Notes under the pieces: model-generated
What the model saw: the letters and a program-made list of their open reading frames with translations, nothing else
What the model was told of the DNA's origin: nothing
The model's database searches: none
Program-made: the position numbers and the translations under genes
Shown: piece by piece, positions 51,105 to 63,900 of the stretch
Layout: the number at the start of each line of letters is the position of its first letter
How positions within the stretch are numbered: position 1 is the first letter of the stretch
Assembly (NCBI GenBank): GCA_003344405.1
Contig: NOWV01000021.1
Span: 434,001 to 498,000, forward strand
Length of the DNA stretch: 64,000 nucleotides
Origin: Trichoplax sp. H2
Lineage: Eukaryota; Placozoa; Uniplacotomia; Trichoplacea
Direction of reading: 5' to 3'

Positions 51105-53220
51105 ACTTTGAACATTTTAAAAAAATTTTATTATGATGCCATTTTTATTGCATAGTACTTATTCATTACTCATTGATTATTTATATGTAGTTCAGATCGA
51201 TCATCATTGCTTTTGCATGGTGGTTTGTAAGACTAGAATATAATACGCATATCTTAAGATGAAGTATATTATACAACTGAATGATAACATTTTACTATAC
51301 GTGACATGTCTCTGCAAATCTTTATAATTTTGGTTAGCTTGTTCGTACCTGATTTAATCAGTAGCCAGAACGTTTAATATTTAAAATTGTGATTGACTTC
51401 GAAATTAATGTGTTTCTGAAGGCATATTCTTTACCTTAGAAATATTAATATTTATATATATACATATATATAATTTTTGGAAGTAATCAAATCGAAATTT
51501 TTTTAGGACTTTTGCTGATATTGAATATTATCTTGAATTTTAGTCAGTATAAGGTTGAAATTTATGCGGTGTATTAATTTAATACAAATTGTAAATATAT
51601 CAGTATCTCTCTGAAATTAATTAGGCGTTCTAGACAAATCCGTATTATATTTGCTAACTTGTAATACCCAGTACTGTATCAAATAAACGTTTTATTGAGA
51701 TAGTAAATGATTTACTTGTCCGTATTTAATTTATCAGATTTTATCACTTTCTTTGACTGTTAAGAAATGGTTTTAGATCCTAAAGTAAATGTATTTTATT
51801 ATCGTCATTCCCTTTGAGTATTGCTTCATCAGCTAAAAATCTTCAAATTACGTATATAACTATATACGCATATACTGAATATGTAAATTATGAATGCAAT
51901 GTTTATATAAACATGCATTGTATAATGTACTGTACAGTACATATTAGGATATGTTAGGGTAGTTTTGGCATTAGAAGTCATTTGCATTTTTTACATTGCC
52001 CGTTTGGTATACATGGCCTGTATCACATACATACTATATCATATATTGCTATCATTTTTCGTAAACTGTTGGTAGAATGGTTAAATGATGAAAGTTAAAG
52101 TTATTTACGTTGTATACTACGGCTTGAAGCTTTTGGTGAAATTAATTCATCACGGACACAAGATATGGTACAATATACGTCATTGCGAAAACAAGATGAG
52201 TTGTATGTAACTGTTAAGTTGTACAACACATCTGAAGTTCACATGTAGCACCTTATACTTGACAGTCATAATCACTAGACACTTCTAAAGTCTAATAATT
52301 TGTAGCTGCGCAGACAGGCAGATATTGAAACGAAAATGCTTGGAGTTTATCAAGGTGTTTCTTTTTCTATGATTTTTAATGTGATGGTTGAATACTTCCA
52401 AAATGCCAGTACTTTTATTATCTGCACTTCTTTCTGCCTCTACTGGTATAAATTATTTAAAGGGTTTGATAATTTGACATTTAATCTCCAAAGTATTTAA
52501 TAATTGATAGATATTTATCGATATCATATGCGACGTATAATACTTATACTGAAGAGAACAAGTATTACATGGAGATAAGATATTACATTAATTTTATAGT
52601 TAGCACAATGTAATGGTATCTTATTACATATTTTCTAATTAGCATGAGCGTAGACAAGTAAAACAATTTTAATTCAAAGCTTACATTAACTTAAAAACAA
52701 AATGAATATTTACCATATCTTTGATTCTAAGAGGTTCAGATAGAAAGATTATAACGTTGTAATATTTTGTATATTATAATTTTTGAAATGTATAATGTAA
52801 TCTTTTCCAAATATTCTATACTAGGATAATGCGAATAGCCAGTTTTCACGCTGCGAATATCATGATTTGATATCATTTTACTACATATTATATATATAAA
52901 TTATCAATAAATCCGCTTGGTATCTCTTGAGTAACCATTTCGCTGATTTACATCATAAGTAGTTTGCATGTTATCATTATGGTATCGCTGTGATGCATTT
53001 TTAACAAAAGTGAACTAAAAAACATATTCATAATGACATATTAATTTGAAACTATTCAATTATATGATACTGATATATGAAAGAATAGTACATTAATAAT
53101 TATTAACTTTAAATCATACTTTATTACTAAGTATGATTCTGCATCCACAATTTAAAAAGCTAAGTTATAGCTCATTTTTGATAACGTTGAAATTATGCCC
53201 AATTATGTCCTCTTTTCATG
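51105..53220. other. Pellino 3' flank, no further gene seen
   Basis: Very AT-rich. Contains the likely Pellino 3' UTR and AT runs near 51450-51470. A hairpin-forming sequence (ATCATACTT ... AAGTATGAT) lies at 53112-53138. No exon was recognised. Confidence 0.4.
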
Positions 53221-54314
53221 CTAATGTATAAGTACAACCAGTAATACGGTGAGTATGATGGCATTAATGATGACAATTGGCACGATGTACTTTGCGTATC
53301 ATCTAAAAATAGTTAAAATACAAGTTTTGGTTAATACTGTTGCCAGGAATATACGTACAAATATAGTATCAACATTAAATAAAAACTTACGTGAACTCAC
53401 TCCAGAAATATTGCCAACGGCTTAACTGATTATCCTTGGCTTCAGTACCTAGAACAAGGAATAGATCAGTAAAAATAAATACATTCGTATTATCACAAGG
53501 TAATGTTATTATAAATACGTAAATTTATTTTCGTTAGTATATGCGCATTGTAATACCATGGGTTTATGCTAAATGTAACCGGATTAATGATAGTAAATGG
53601 ACTGCTCTTTAAAACTACTAGTCATATTTGTGTTATTTGACAATTGTTGAATCCATCGAGTTTTCATTGTCGGCAGTCTAGTCCAGTGGACATTTAAGAC
53701 TATGCTCTTTCTTCCGAGTCTAAGCGTAGAAGTATCTATATATTGTATGAGATATCTACTCCAGATGTAAGAGCGCTACTTCTACGAGGATTTTGTACCC
53801 CTTTCCGTCAATTAGTAATTGCTGTTATAGAAAACTATTCGATCAAATATAATTTAACTAATACGCAGTATACAAGTATTACATGCATCGATATTCTACA
53901 GTAGGATCACAGGAATAATCCATTAACTAACATATAGTAGTAAGAACGAGATAAACAAACGATAAAAGAGTTGAATTGCTAGCGTTTAATCCTAGAATTT
54001 ATGCTACTTCTGAAGGATGTTATGCTATGATGAGATAGCATGCACTCTATTACACCTTCTGCCATCTTGATTTTGAACATACGTATGTATAGGCGTACAA
54101 TCCCTTCAATACACTTTACTGTAAGCGATTAATTTGCTAGTATGCTGGACATCAACAGATAGTTAACATTACATCTATATCTTATAATGGATACGGTTAA
54201 TATACGATAACTTATCTGTTATACTGTAGTTAGTTCTATTTATTTTAGATATATACCAGAATTTTCTTCCACATCTCTTGATTCTATCAGAATGTGTGTC
54301 TTTTCATTAGCCAT
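53221..54314 (-). CDS. Candidate small tail-anchored membrane protein with in-frame TGA
   Basis: Three minus-strand segments join in perfect phase: 54314-54257, 53448-53391 and 53302-53221, 198 bases in all. They read MANEKTHILIESRDVEENSG, TEAKDNQLSRWQYFWSEFT, then a TGA codon (53301-53299), then YAKYIVPIVIINAIILTVLL and a short hydrophobic end before TAG. The last part looks like a tail-anchor membrane helix. Splice signals are good (acceptors TTCTAG and TTTTTAG, donor GTAAGT) except the first donor (GTATAT). TGA is codon 40 and falls right after the second junction; no alternative acceptor avoids it. It may be a true stop (39 residues), a selenocysteine codon, readthrough, or a broken gene. 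I found no convincing SECIS within about 250 bases downstream. The family was not recognised. Confidence 0.35.
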
Positions 54315-54844
54315 CCGAAATTTAGACGATCTGTACAAAAGTATTGATTAATTCATTAATATCAAGTACTGTAGTAATTTCTGTATTGTTAGAATGGTTA
54401 AAAGTTCACAACTAAGTACCTACAGTAAAAGGTTTCTACCAAGCAAATTTACGCTTATGTAAGCAGAGGCAAATAAAATGGATGGATGGATTTACTTGTT
54501 TATTTATTGATTCAACTATCGCATCAGTACCGTCTATGTTGCACTAATTTCATACCGTGGTTAAGCTATTTTGATATTGTTTCTGATAGTATATAGCAAT
54601 ACTGTAATTTGATGATTTTCCACATACAGGACCGTAATTATTAGGGCTACCACTGCAACATTGCTTCAAAGTAGACGTACAGTATAGCCAATGCAACATC
54701 GATATCATTAGGGACTAGTCGGACTACCATACTACTCTTTCTTTTAGTACTGTAGTTTAGTAGTCCCTGCTATGACTCAGCGACTCAATATAGTGGTGGA
54801 CTAGAAATCAACCTAAAATTGTTCCTTGGACAACTTTGACAAGG

Positions 54845-57311
54845 ATGGAGTCGTATAAAAGCTTCGATCCAACGGAGCATGGCCTCAGTAGTAATTTTCG
54901 TCTGATTAGTTTTACCAAATTAAAAGGATGAGGGTGTAAAGTACCCCAGGAGGAACTGCTCAAACTCCTGGAGTCGCTTGGTCATGGCGATCATCGTGAA
55001 GGTTCAATTGGAATCGGCCTCGATAGCTGTGTCTTGCCTACTCGACATGATGGTATCTCCATCGTTCAAACAACAGATTTTTTTTATCCTCTAGTCAATG
55101 ACCCTTATTATCAAGGAAAAATAGCCGCTGCTAATGTCTTAAGTGATTTATATGCAATGGGTGTTACAGAATGTGACAATATGTTAATGTTGCTTGGCAT
55201 TAGTAGCCAGATGACATTACAGGAAAGGCGAATTAGTACGAAATTAGTTATGGAAGGATTTCGCGATGCATGTCTGCAAGCTGGCACAAGTGTTAATGGC
55301 GGCCAGACTGTTCTAAATCCGTGGTATATTATTGGAGGAGTTGCTAGTAGCGTCTGTAGCAGAGACGAATATATTATGTAAGATTGATTAATTCAACTGA
55401 ATTTGTAGCTAACTTAGAAAAGTAACCTAACAACAATCCACCGATAAACCTCAGCGATGGCGTCACGATCACTTTTTACCAACTACAGTAGCTGCTGATC
55501 AATTTTAACTCGATTTCTGTTAATTTAATATACGCGTATATTTATATCATGCAGAATAAGAGTTTTTTTATCGATGTATACTTCACACAGTAGCCAGTAC
55601 CTAGAATATAACAGTCAAGAGCTCTCCATTATCTGATCTATATTTTAAAGGTCTCTGCTTCTCCTAGTAGTTAGTTTCTACTTTGCAGTACAGTAGTATT
55701 CCTTTCTATACGGATATTTTTCTGGTTGCGTACTAAAATATAGCATATGAGATATGCTATACACGAGCATATCCAGTTTGTATATACAGAGTTATGGACT
55801 ACTTCACTAATGTAACAAGATCATTATTACGAAGAATAAAGCATCACATCTTGTAGTCAATGTAATACATTTATCGCACTGCAAACGTTGCATAAAGTAT
55901 AGTATATAGTAATTTATTAATACATACAGTATATCTACTTACCGTAATTCAGTATATCTAATAACCCATGGAATATGGTTAACAAACTATTGCAGTATAT
56001 GATTGAGCTTAAATTTAAAATGAACTACAGTATACTTGTTATGGTATGGTGATGTAGGGTTTATATTGAACTGCGCGAGACTCCCCAATTTATAAACGTC
56101 AATTTTGTTATTTAGGCCTGAAAATGCCAAGGTTGGTGATGTCCTAGTTTTAACTAAACCGTTAGGAACTCAAATTGCCGTCAATGCTCACCAATGGTTG
56201 GAGGAGGTAAGCTTAACTTGGTAATATTTACTATACCGTATACTCTATGCTCAAGATCGTGCGGATATTCGGTTTAACACTATTTCTAATATGCATCCTT
56301 AAATTATGCACCAGCTCTATTGCTGCTCTTCACGATGAACTCAGCCTTTTACTAATTCAAGAATACGTTATACTCTCATAACGCATTCAATTTTTAATTC
56401 CATATATGGCACAGTACATGCAATCTTACTGTTCATGTAGATATACACATGCTTGCAGTATATTAAACAAGACCATTATGCTACGACTAAGATTTCATAT
56501 CAGACGGTTTTATTTATGAATATTAATCACTTAAATCTCACTTTCAGCCATCTCAATGGGAGAAAATCGAACAAGTGATTTCTAAAGAAGACGTGATCAA
56601 AGCATATTTGACAGCCATGTTTTCTATGGCTAGATTAAATCGGAATGGTGCTAAGCTAATGCACAAATATGGAGCTCATGCAGCAACGGATGTGACCGGA
56701 TTCGGTATATTAGGCCATGCTAACAATTTAGTCCAAAACCAAAAGGAATCGGTATCTTTTATTATCAAATCTCTACCGATTATTGCCAAGATGGCTGAAG
56801 TTGCCAAGGCGTGCAAGATTAATTTCAAACTATTAGAAGGATTCTCTGCAGAGACATCCGGTAATTTTAAATATTCATATATCAGTTTAAAATTTGCCCA
56901 TTGTTTTTGATTCTATGGTATTGTACAATGAAATGGCAATCCATTTAGTGTTATTTTCACTCTACGCTATAATTGACTTTATTTAACAGTGAGTGCAGTA
57001 TTGGTTCTCATAACAACTATACTGTCTACTAGTCATGCATCAATGTGGCAATGAGTGCATGTATGGCAAGATACTGAACTACTGTATCATCCACACAAAT
57101 TGTAGTTAACGCTAATAATATAATATCGGATTAATATTCTTTCATAGGCGGTCTATTTATATGTTTGCCTCCAGAACAAGCTGCTAAGTACTGTGAAGAA
57201 ATACAACAGTTGGATAAGCATCAAGCTTGGATAATTGGTGAAGTAATCGCTGGTAACCACAAAGCTACTATTAGCCCAGATGTTCAAATCATAGAAGTTG
57301 ATTATTATTAA
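54845..57311 (+). CDS. SEPHS2: Selenophosphate synthetase 2, a selenoprotein (Sec codon TGA at 54929-54931)
   Basis: Makes monoselenophosphate from selenide and ATP, the selenium donor for Sec-tRNA synthesis. Four exons in phase: 54845-55377, 56116-56206, 56548-56860 and 57148-57311, 366 residues counting Sec. The start ATG opens [14 protein letters not shown], aligned with the N terminus of animal SEPHS proteins. The active-site loop reads [19 protein letters not shown]: the TGA at residue 29 sits exactly where SEPHS1 has Thr and SEPHS2 has Sec, with the essential Lys three residues on. Other landmarks are [80 protein letters not shown] and HQAWIIGEV. The frame is open on both sides of the TGA and both sides are conserved, so it is not a nonsense mutation. 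A SECIS element follows at 57444. Confidence 0.96.
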
Positions 57312-57443
57312 GAAACTTTAATTTGATAACTAACAAAACGACAGCAATTAATTAATCAGTTATTGTAAAATCAGTATGTAATATGCGCACGGCAGTTGTA
57401 AGTTTGAGCAGTTACGACTTGAACGCGTATTATGCATGACAAT

Positions 57444-57526
57444 CTCTTGTTGAATGACGTAACTCTAATAAATTGCCAATATAATGGTCAGGTAGAGTTA
57501 CTGATAGCATAGCATGCCACAAAGAG
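57444..57526 (+). promoter_or_regulatory. SECIS element in the SEPHS2 3' UTR
   Basis: The core quartet ATGA (57454-57457) is opposed by TGAT (57502-57505). Between them GTAACTCTA (57459-57467) pairs perfectly with TAGAGTTAC (57493-57501), a 9-bp helix II. The apical part (57468-57492) carries AA at 57470-57471, 12 bases after the ATGA, the usual SECIS spacing. A short extra stem (CC with GG plus wobble) in the apex would suggest form 2. Below the core, CTCTTGT (57444-57450) can pair with ACAAAGAG (57519-57526) with one bulge as helix I; the 3' internal loop is long, so helix I is less certain. It lies 146 bases after the stop. Confidence 0.88.
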
Positions 57527-57937
57527 ATACTACAGTAAACACAGCAACTGAATAAAACAAATATTTTTGGTGTTCTACCTTGATGAACTCTAATAACCCG
57601 ATATGATATCCTTAACATTACATTTCGTTTACTGTATTTATTGTTAACGAATGATACATAAAGAGTCTTGACTTCATACAAAAAGATTCTAAATTAATCA
57701 ATGTTTAACCGGTATGCGAACTCTGCGTCGGCCAAATACTAGTCTACAGTGTTAGTATTTAATGATTGGAATACAATTTAGAAAGGATCACATACCAATA
57801 TAAAGCATGCTAGAGTTAATGGAAAAAGATAAATAGCATTCGTTAGAAATCAATCTTCCGACTGCACTGATAACTAATAAGACTGTATCGTAAAACTACA
57901 GAGCTTTTCAATATTTAAAGCTTGATACAATCAAGAA

Positions 57938-60900
57938 TTAATCTTCTTGCTGCCCGCTATTATCACCACCATCTCTGTCACTCCCGCGAGACGTTTCTCT
58001 GCGACTTTAAGATAAATAAAGATATTTTTACAAACCTGCGATAAAAGAACAATCTACTTTATGAATAAGAAGAAAATACCTTCTCTCCTCGCCTGATGAG
58101 CGTGGACGAGAACGAGACGAAGACCTGCTGCGTGTGCGTGAACGTGAACGTGAACGTGAATGGCGACGTTTAGGAGAACGAGAATACGAACCTCGTCGAC
58201 CTCTAGGCGACCTACTAGTTTTACATAAAATACGCATTTAGTTATCAAGACAATCATTACAATTCTTACAAATGTTTTCTTTATACACATGTACATTGCT
58301 GCGATAAGATGATTTAAAAGTCAACAATCCTAACCTTGCAATAGGAGATCTTGAGTCTCCGCCATCCTTTAGTAAGATAATTAGACTATTAGCTGCTACC
58401 TCTTTATGTACATTTTAATTGCCATGAAATTATAATATCATAAGGTACTGTTTTCAATACTAATAAAAGCAAACAACATCACACAAGCATTCTTACTCTG
58501 GACACCGTAATTTTTTTGCCATTGATTTCTGTGTTGTCGAGTTTTTTGATAGCATACCTTAAATCATCTTTGCTATCAAATTCTACGATACTATAAATAC
58601 AAAGAGAATCAACTAATATAACACTGAAAATGTTAACATTGATAACAGCAAGACTATCGCCACGATTATAGTAATATCACAAATTAAAAATTGATTGGAA
58701 ACAATTTAAAAGATCGATAAGTATGCCAATATGGAAAGATAATCAACTTACGCCTGGCCTACGGATTGCTTGTGTGCATCAGCGTAACTAACGCTGATGT
58801 CTGTCTTGTTTCTGATATAATCTTTTAGATCCTGATAATAGAATACGCCCTCTAGTTAACGCTGGACGGTCAACGCTACATCGGCATTTACAAGTTTAAG
58901 GCACAGAATATGCAGCAGTTGACTCGGCCTCACACAAAATTTTAGTATCCTCATCATAGCTGCAAGTAATATACATCTAATCCAGTGGTAAGTACGAAAT
59001 TAGCAAAAGTAAGTCAAGCAACCGGCGCTAGAAGTCCAAATGACTTGATAGGATGTGATTCATGTGAAGGTATCATTGTATAAAGGAATTGCATAGATTG
59101 CGCTCTATAGTAACGGTATTAGCAAGGAACTTGACATTTGCGAATGCAAAGGTAAGAAATTGGTGCAACAATAGCACTCGTGGCAATTTCAAGACAGACA
59201 CTAACGGAATACGGGTAGATTTCTATTCCGAATGCTCCTAGTATAAAGGAATGTACACATTAGGTGCACTTTGTTGTATCGACAGTTGAAATTTTATCCT
59301 ACCGACTTTGTCTGCTTCCGGAAATACTTTGCAATTATTTCAAAAAATTAACATAAACTTAATTCCAACGCCTTGGTACGATATTCCTAAGACTGGTCAC
59401 GTTTCAATCCCTCCGATCTACGCTACTGTAATCTCGAACGATATCTCTCGTCACGGTTCTGGTTAGGATGAATGTATTCGCTCGCTCGCAACTAAGTCGC
59501 ACATTGTTCGTTGGCTTTTTTTAGCGTTGACTTCGGATTTCCTCTTCTACCTTAGAACTACATTACACATGAGCCCGAGGTGGTTGGAGGACTGGCAACC
59601 CATTGCAAGACAATGACAAGGCGAATGATGGAGAGAAATATCTATTGACGGTGGCGATTGCTTACGTCTAATTAGGCACTTTGATTAAGGTAGGAACGTA
59701 GCAATTTTAGGAATTGCAAATCGAATTTGTAATTGCATAGGTAAATTCGAAAAGGCAACGCTCATAGTAGGAGAAATTGACTGTTTAGCCGAAAGAATCG
59801 CAGTATTACGAAAGTTATAAAATAGATTTCAAGATCTATCTATCAATACCGTTTACAGAGAATATGCGAATACGAAGCACTAGTATATTAGTAACGTAAA
59901 GTACAATATCGTACAAAAAACTTACTATAATTAATTATTTTAACTACGATAATATCCTAATGGATTATTTGCTTATAATGCTACATTACTAAAGTGTACC
60001 CTAGTTGTCGGGTATAATGAAGATCTACTCTGCACAAAGATTAAACTTATTCGTTTACCGGTGGTTAAGATACACACCTTTGTAATCCATGCTTTATCAA
60101 ACTAAACTACTGAATGATTTGCAATGCTATAAGAATGAGGCAATAGATATAGTTACTAACCTGCCAACTAACTCTGCTCGACAAATTGTTGATGTAAAGG
60201 CGGTAATCTGTCCGAACAGGAGCAGAGCCATACCCTGCTGCTGGTCCTCCTCCTCCACCACCACCACTATCATACAATTAGGTCAAAATCACAAAGCGTG
60301 AAAATTGTTATCAAGATAACGGAAAAAAAACGATGTTACTTTGACGTACGATGATCTGCCGCCTCTTGATCGACCATATCTATCGTCGCCGCGGCCTCTT
60401 GCTTCACGTCTATTCCTCGCAAATTCCACAATAATTCTGTATCGCATAAGCAGAAATAAATTGCCATACATGTCATAAATTTAGTACTTATGAATCTCAA
60501 TCATTCAATAAGCGTAAATAGGTAAATGCTTTCAAACTTATGTACAAGAGTTACTGTTGAGTACGAACGAATCCTTACCGGTCACCGCACAATTCTTTGT
60601 TATTGAGATCATAAACTGCATCCTCTGCATCTCTAGAGTCATCAAATTCCTGATTTTGTCAATATCAACAAAAAATCAATACAAATCTAGCGATCCAACC
60701 AGGAAGGATACAGAAATACAGCAGCTTAAAGCCAGTTTTAATCCCCCAATTTAGCCATAATCAATATTTATTCTTGATATGATATACGTATATTCATCTA
60801 TATCGTTCAACAATTTATATAATTGACTTACAACAAAGCCAAAAGTGCCTTTCAAAGTTACTTCCTTTAATTTTCCATAATCTCGAAAGAACTTTTCTAC

Positions 60901-60951
60901 ATCACGTTCACGAACTGAACTATTCAAGCGGCCAAGGTATACTCTAGTCAT
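57938..60951 (-). CDS. SRSF4/5/6: SR splicing factor, SRSF4/5/6 type (two RRMs plus RS domain)
   Basis: Nuclear splicing regulator binding exonic enhancers. Nine minus-strand exons in phase: 60951-60832, 60649-60579, 60436-60350, 60266-60161, 58831-58752, 58590-58497, 58366-58335, 58214-58080 and 58004-57938, 263 residues. RRM1 begins MTRVYLGRLNSSVRERDVEK with RNP1 KGTFGFVEF. A Gly-rich linker (run of GG codons in exon 4) leads to the second, pseudo-RRM, YRLYINNLSSRVSWQDLKDY, whose SWQDLKD heptad marks this subfamily. The RS domain (exons 7-9) has SPRGRRGSYSRSPKRRH and repeated RS, ending SGQQED. The 1.33-kb intron after exon 4 is far longer than the others, all under 300 bases. The gene converges tail to tail on SEPHS2, with 626 bases between stops. 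Confidence 0.95.
58832..60160 (-). other. Long intron of the SR gene
   Basis: The intron between the RRM1/linker exons and the RRM2 exon is 1329 bases. A less AT-rich block lies at about 59370-59680. In several animal SR genes the long intron carries a stop-containing cassette exon used in autoregulation; no such exon could be proven here by reading alone. Confidence 0.35.
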
Positions 60952-63900
60952 TCTTCCAATCTGTTCTCTAAAAATTTTGTAATTAGATAGATAAGCGTAT
61001 AATCAAATATATATTATATATATATATATAATATATTAACCTCATGACGCATGTTTCACAGTACTCACTGTATAGTTAGCACATCAATTTATAGTCATAT
61101 ACATGTACAAGATTTAAGCTTATTAGAATAGAAATGATACCCAACTATAACCTATAACTCTCAGACAAAAGTCAGCCTGACGATATCACATTTATAGACA
61201 ATACTTCATCAAGACAATACAATAAAGTGACTGTTTATCCGTAGTTGAACAGTTCTTTCCTTTGCCAAAAATTAAGTAAAAACTGATTCTAACGTAGTCC
61301 TAAAAATAGTTGGTAGGTGCAGATTGTTAAGCTAATACCGTAGTAAACAAATGATTACTTTCAAAAAAATTTACCACTCTACAACTTTACAAATATACTT
61401 TCGGTACAATATCAATCTGTAGACGAGGGGAAGAAAAGTAATCTATCGACTGTACTGTATCTACGTACCGTACATCCCAGTAAGAAGAGTAAAGCTAGAA
61501 TTTTATTCTGGCTTTTGTCTAGTACAGGCTGTACAGAAACCATTTGACTGGTTCATTAGCACGAGTAATTTGGACAAATTTTTTAATTATATAGAATATA
61601 TTACTTAATCATAGTCACAATGTTTTGTAGTCTACAAAAGCACGACTATCCTAGAAAAGGACGAGACATTTATAGCGACAATTAAAGTGATTCAATGTTG
61701 ATATTGCAGAAATTGTCGATATGTTATCGTACTTCGACACCTTAGAATTGTTGAGCAATGGAAGTTATTTGAGGTCCCAAAAATAAATGATTATTGCGTA
61801 AAAAAATCGCACGACTCATCTTGGAAGTTGTTTATTTGAATAAGAATTATGAATCATTTATAATGCCGAAAAATATACTACTCCGCGTATAGTATTGTAT
61901 AATCGTGACTAGATTATTTTGGCTATCAGTACAGTAGTGGAAAAATGAGTAAAGGTTTTACTTGGGCAAACTTTACCCGCATTAAAATCCAAATCATGTC
62001 AATTGGTTGCAATGCAGTAGGTGAAAAGTTCAATGTAGGAGTTGCTCCAGTACTGTACGAGTACACTACACTAGTTACTCCACTATCAAAGTGTCTGAAA
62101 TACAATTCTCTATGTTCCAGTAGTCCCTAATGCCATGATACTGTACAGTGTACATGTACTGTACGTTAGTGTGTTTTGAGGGGTACCATAATCCCAGGTT
62201 ATTCAGCAGTTGAATTGTGTTCGAATTTGAGAACAAGGTATCGATAGCTTAAGAACTACGTATGAGAATTTGTGTTTCTACAACACAGTATGCAAGCGAA
62301 CGTTGATTTCCTGGATTCTCTTATAGTTCAAGTACTGTACGCGCTTGCTTGTCGTACTGCTGCATGCAGTGAAATTTTGCATCATTGCCGTGAAACATTT
62401 TCAAAGCCTTTAGTTCAATAAAGGTGGCAAAAAATAACCATTCAACACAGTCTTTTAACTGCCTAATACTAGGTTCATAAGCATAGAAATATAGTAAAAA
62501 TACTAATTACCGTGCATCCATCTCATCTATAACTTGTAAACGGATTTTATTGGATATTTTGTAGTAAAAAAATAGAGTGTAGTCTGGGTTGAAAATCCAA
62601 ACCTCCTTTGACTTGGTGTAAAGTAAAGTGTGAAATCTTTTTCAAAGCGAATTACAGTAATTTTACTCCATAGGAAAGAAATGATTCTTGTCATAATAAT
62701 CACAATATCATGATGTCAATTGCATACTATAACAACAACCTTTTAATGGAAAGCGAAAATCTCAACTCCAATTGAATTCCTTGGAATTAGCGATTGAAAA
62801 ATCAGCAAGTTGCAGCTCGAAGAAGTTGAACGGCGGCACGCGTGGCTGCTTTGAAATGAAATAAGTTGGGAAAGCTTTTCCTTTGTGTCCTATATCACGG
62901 TTTACTGAACTGCACACTGTATTAGGGACCAGATCGCGCACAGAAAGACAGACACCCGGTCCTGTGCAGTCTCCAGTGTACAGTCATTGGATGGCTGCAC
63001 ACTGTACTGTAGTGTACTGTATTAATTAGGGACTACTATACAGTACATTGTACTGTAGATCGCGCACAGAAAGACAGACGCCCTTTCCTGTACAGTCTAC
63101 AGTCTACAGTCTATAGTCATTGGATGGCTCGAATATAGACTACTCATACATTGAATTCGAACACTATAATCTCTAGTATGGACTGCTAAAAAACGACACC
63201 TGTACTAATTTCTACAGTAGTGTACTATGTAGGGTAGCAAATACTGTAGTACATAGCACTGGTACCAATACACTGTACTGGTACCAGCCACTCCCTGCCT
63301 TGCCTGCCTGGGTGCTAAAAAGAAGCGGTAAAATCCTGCCACTCAATACTGGGCTGTAGACTGCAAATCTTCCATAGTAAATAATAGACTACGAGTCAGT
63401 AGGCTCGGAATGGAAGTGGTGGGATAATGCTTATAAACGCTACTTGAATTGGTAATATGGATCCCAATTCAGCTTTTTCCGCTTATAGTCGGTAAGTTCA
63501 GTCATCTCTACTGTATTAATTAATGTTACTATTAATAGGAGTAGAATTTTCGACTTCTGCCTTGATTTATCCAAAGCTTGCCATCGCATCGTTGTTACCG
63601 TACTCTAAGTTGTAGTGTTTATTTACAGTCTAAAAAAAATGTACCGACTAAAAATGAACGATGAAGACAGTAGACGAGCGCTTATTGCCCAAAAGTAGAG
63701 ATTAATCGGAAGTGTCATCAAATAATAGATAATCTACAATGTTAGCCCTACAATCTACTTTCGGAGATCCCTTGCATAAAATACAAGGCTTAGCATTTAT
63801 ACAGTATATTCTCATCCTCACTACACTGTACTATCGTGAGATTGATTGATACCAAACAACCACTCTATTGACAATTATGATAGCAAAATTTTTACATGAG

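Noticed and set aside
53720-53800. Imperfect hairpin with CGTAGAAGTA and TACTTCTACG arms, considered as a microRNA precursor
   Set aside because: Only about 10 paired bases, with no second stem segment or precursor-like shape.
53221-54314. Firm call of a new selenoprotein for the small membrane protein
   Set aside because: No SECIS with the ATGA, apical AA and TGAN arrangement was found within about 250 bases downstream; the TGA may be a real stop or a mutation.
54929-54931. TGA in SEPHS as a nonsense mutation or pseudogene mark
   Set aside because: Frame and conservation are intact on both sides, the position is the known Sec site, and a SECIS follows.
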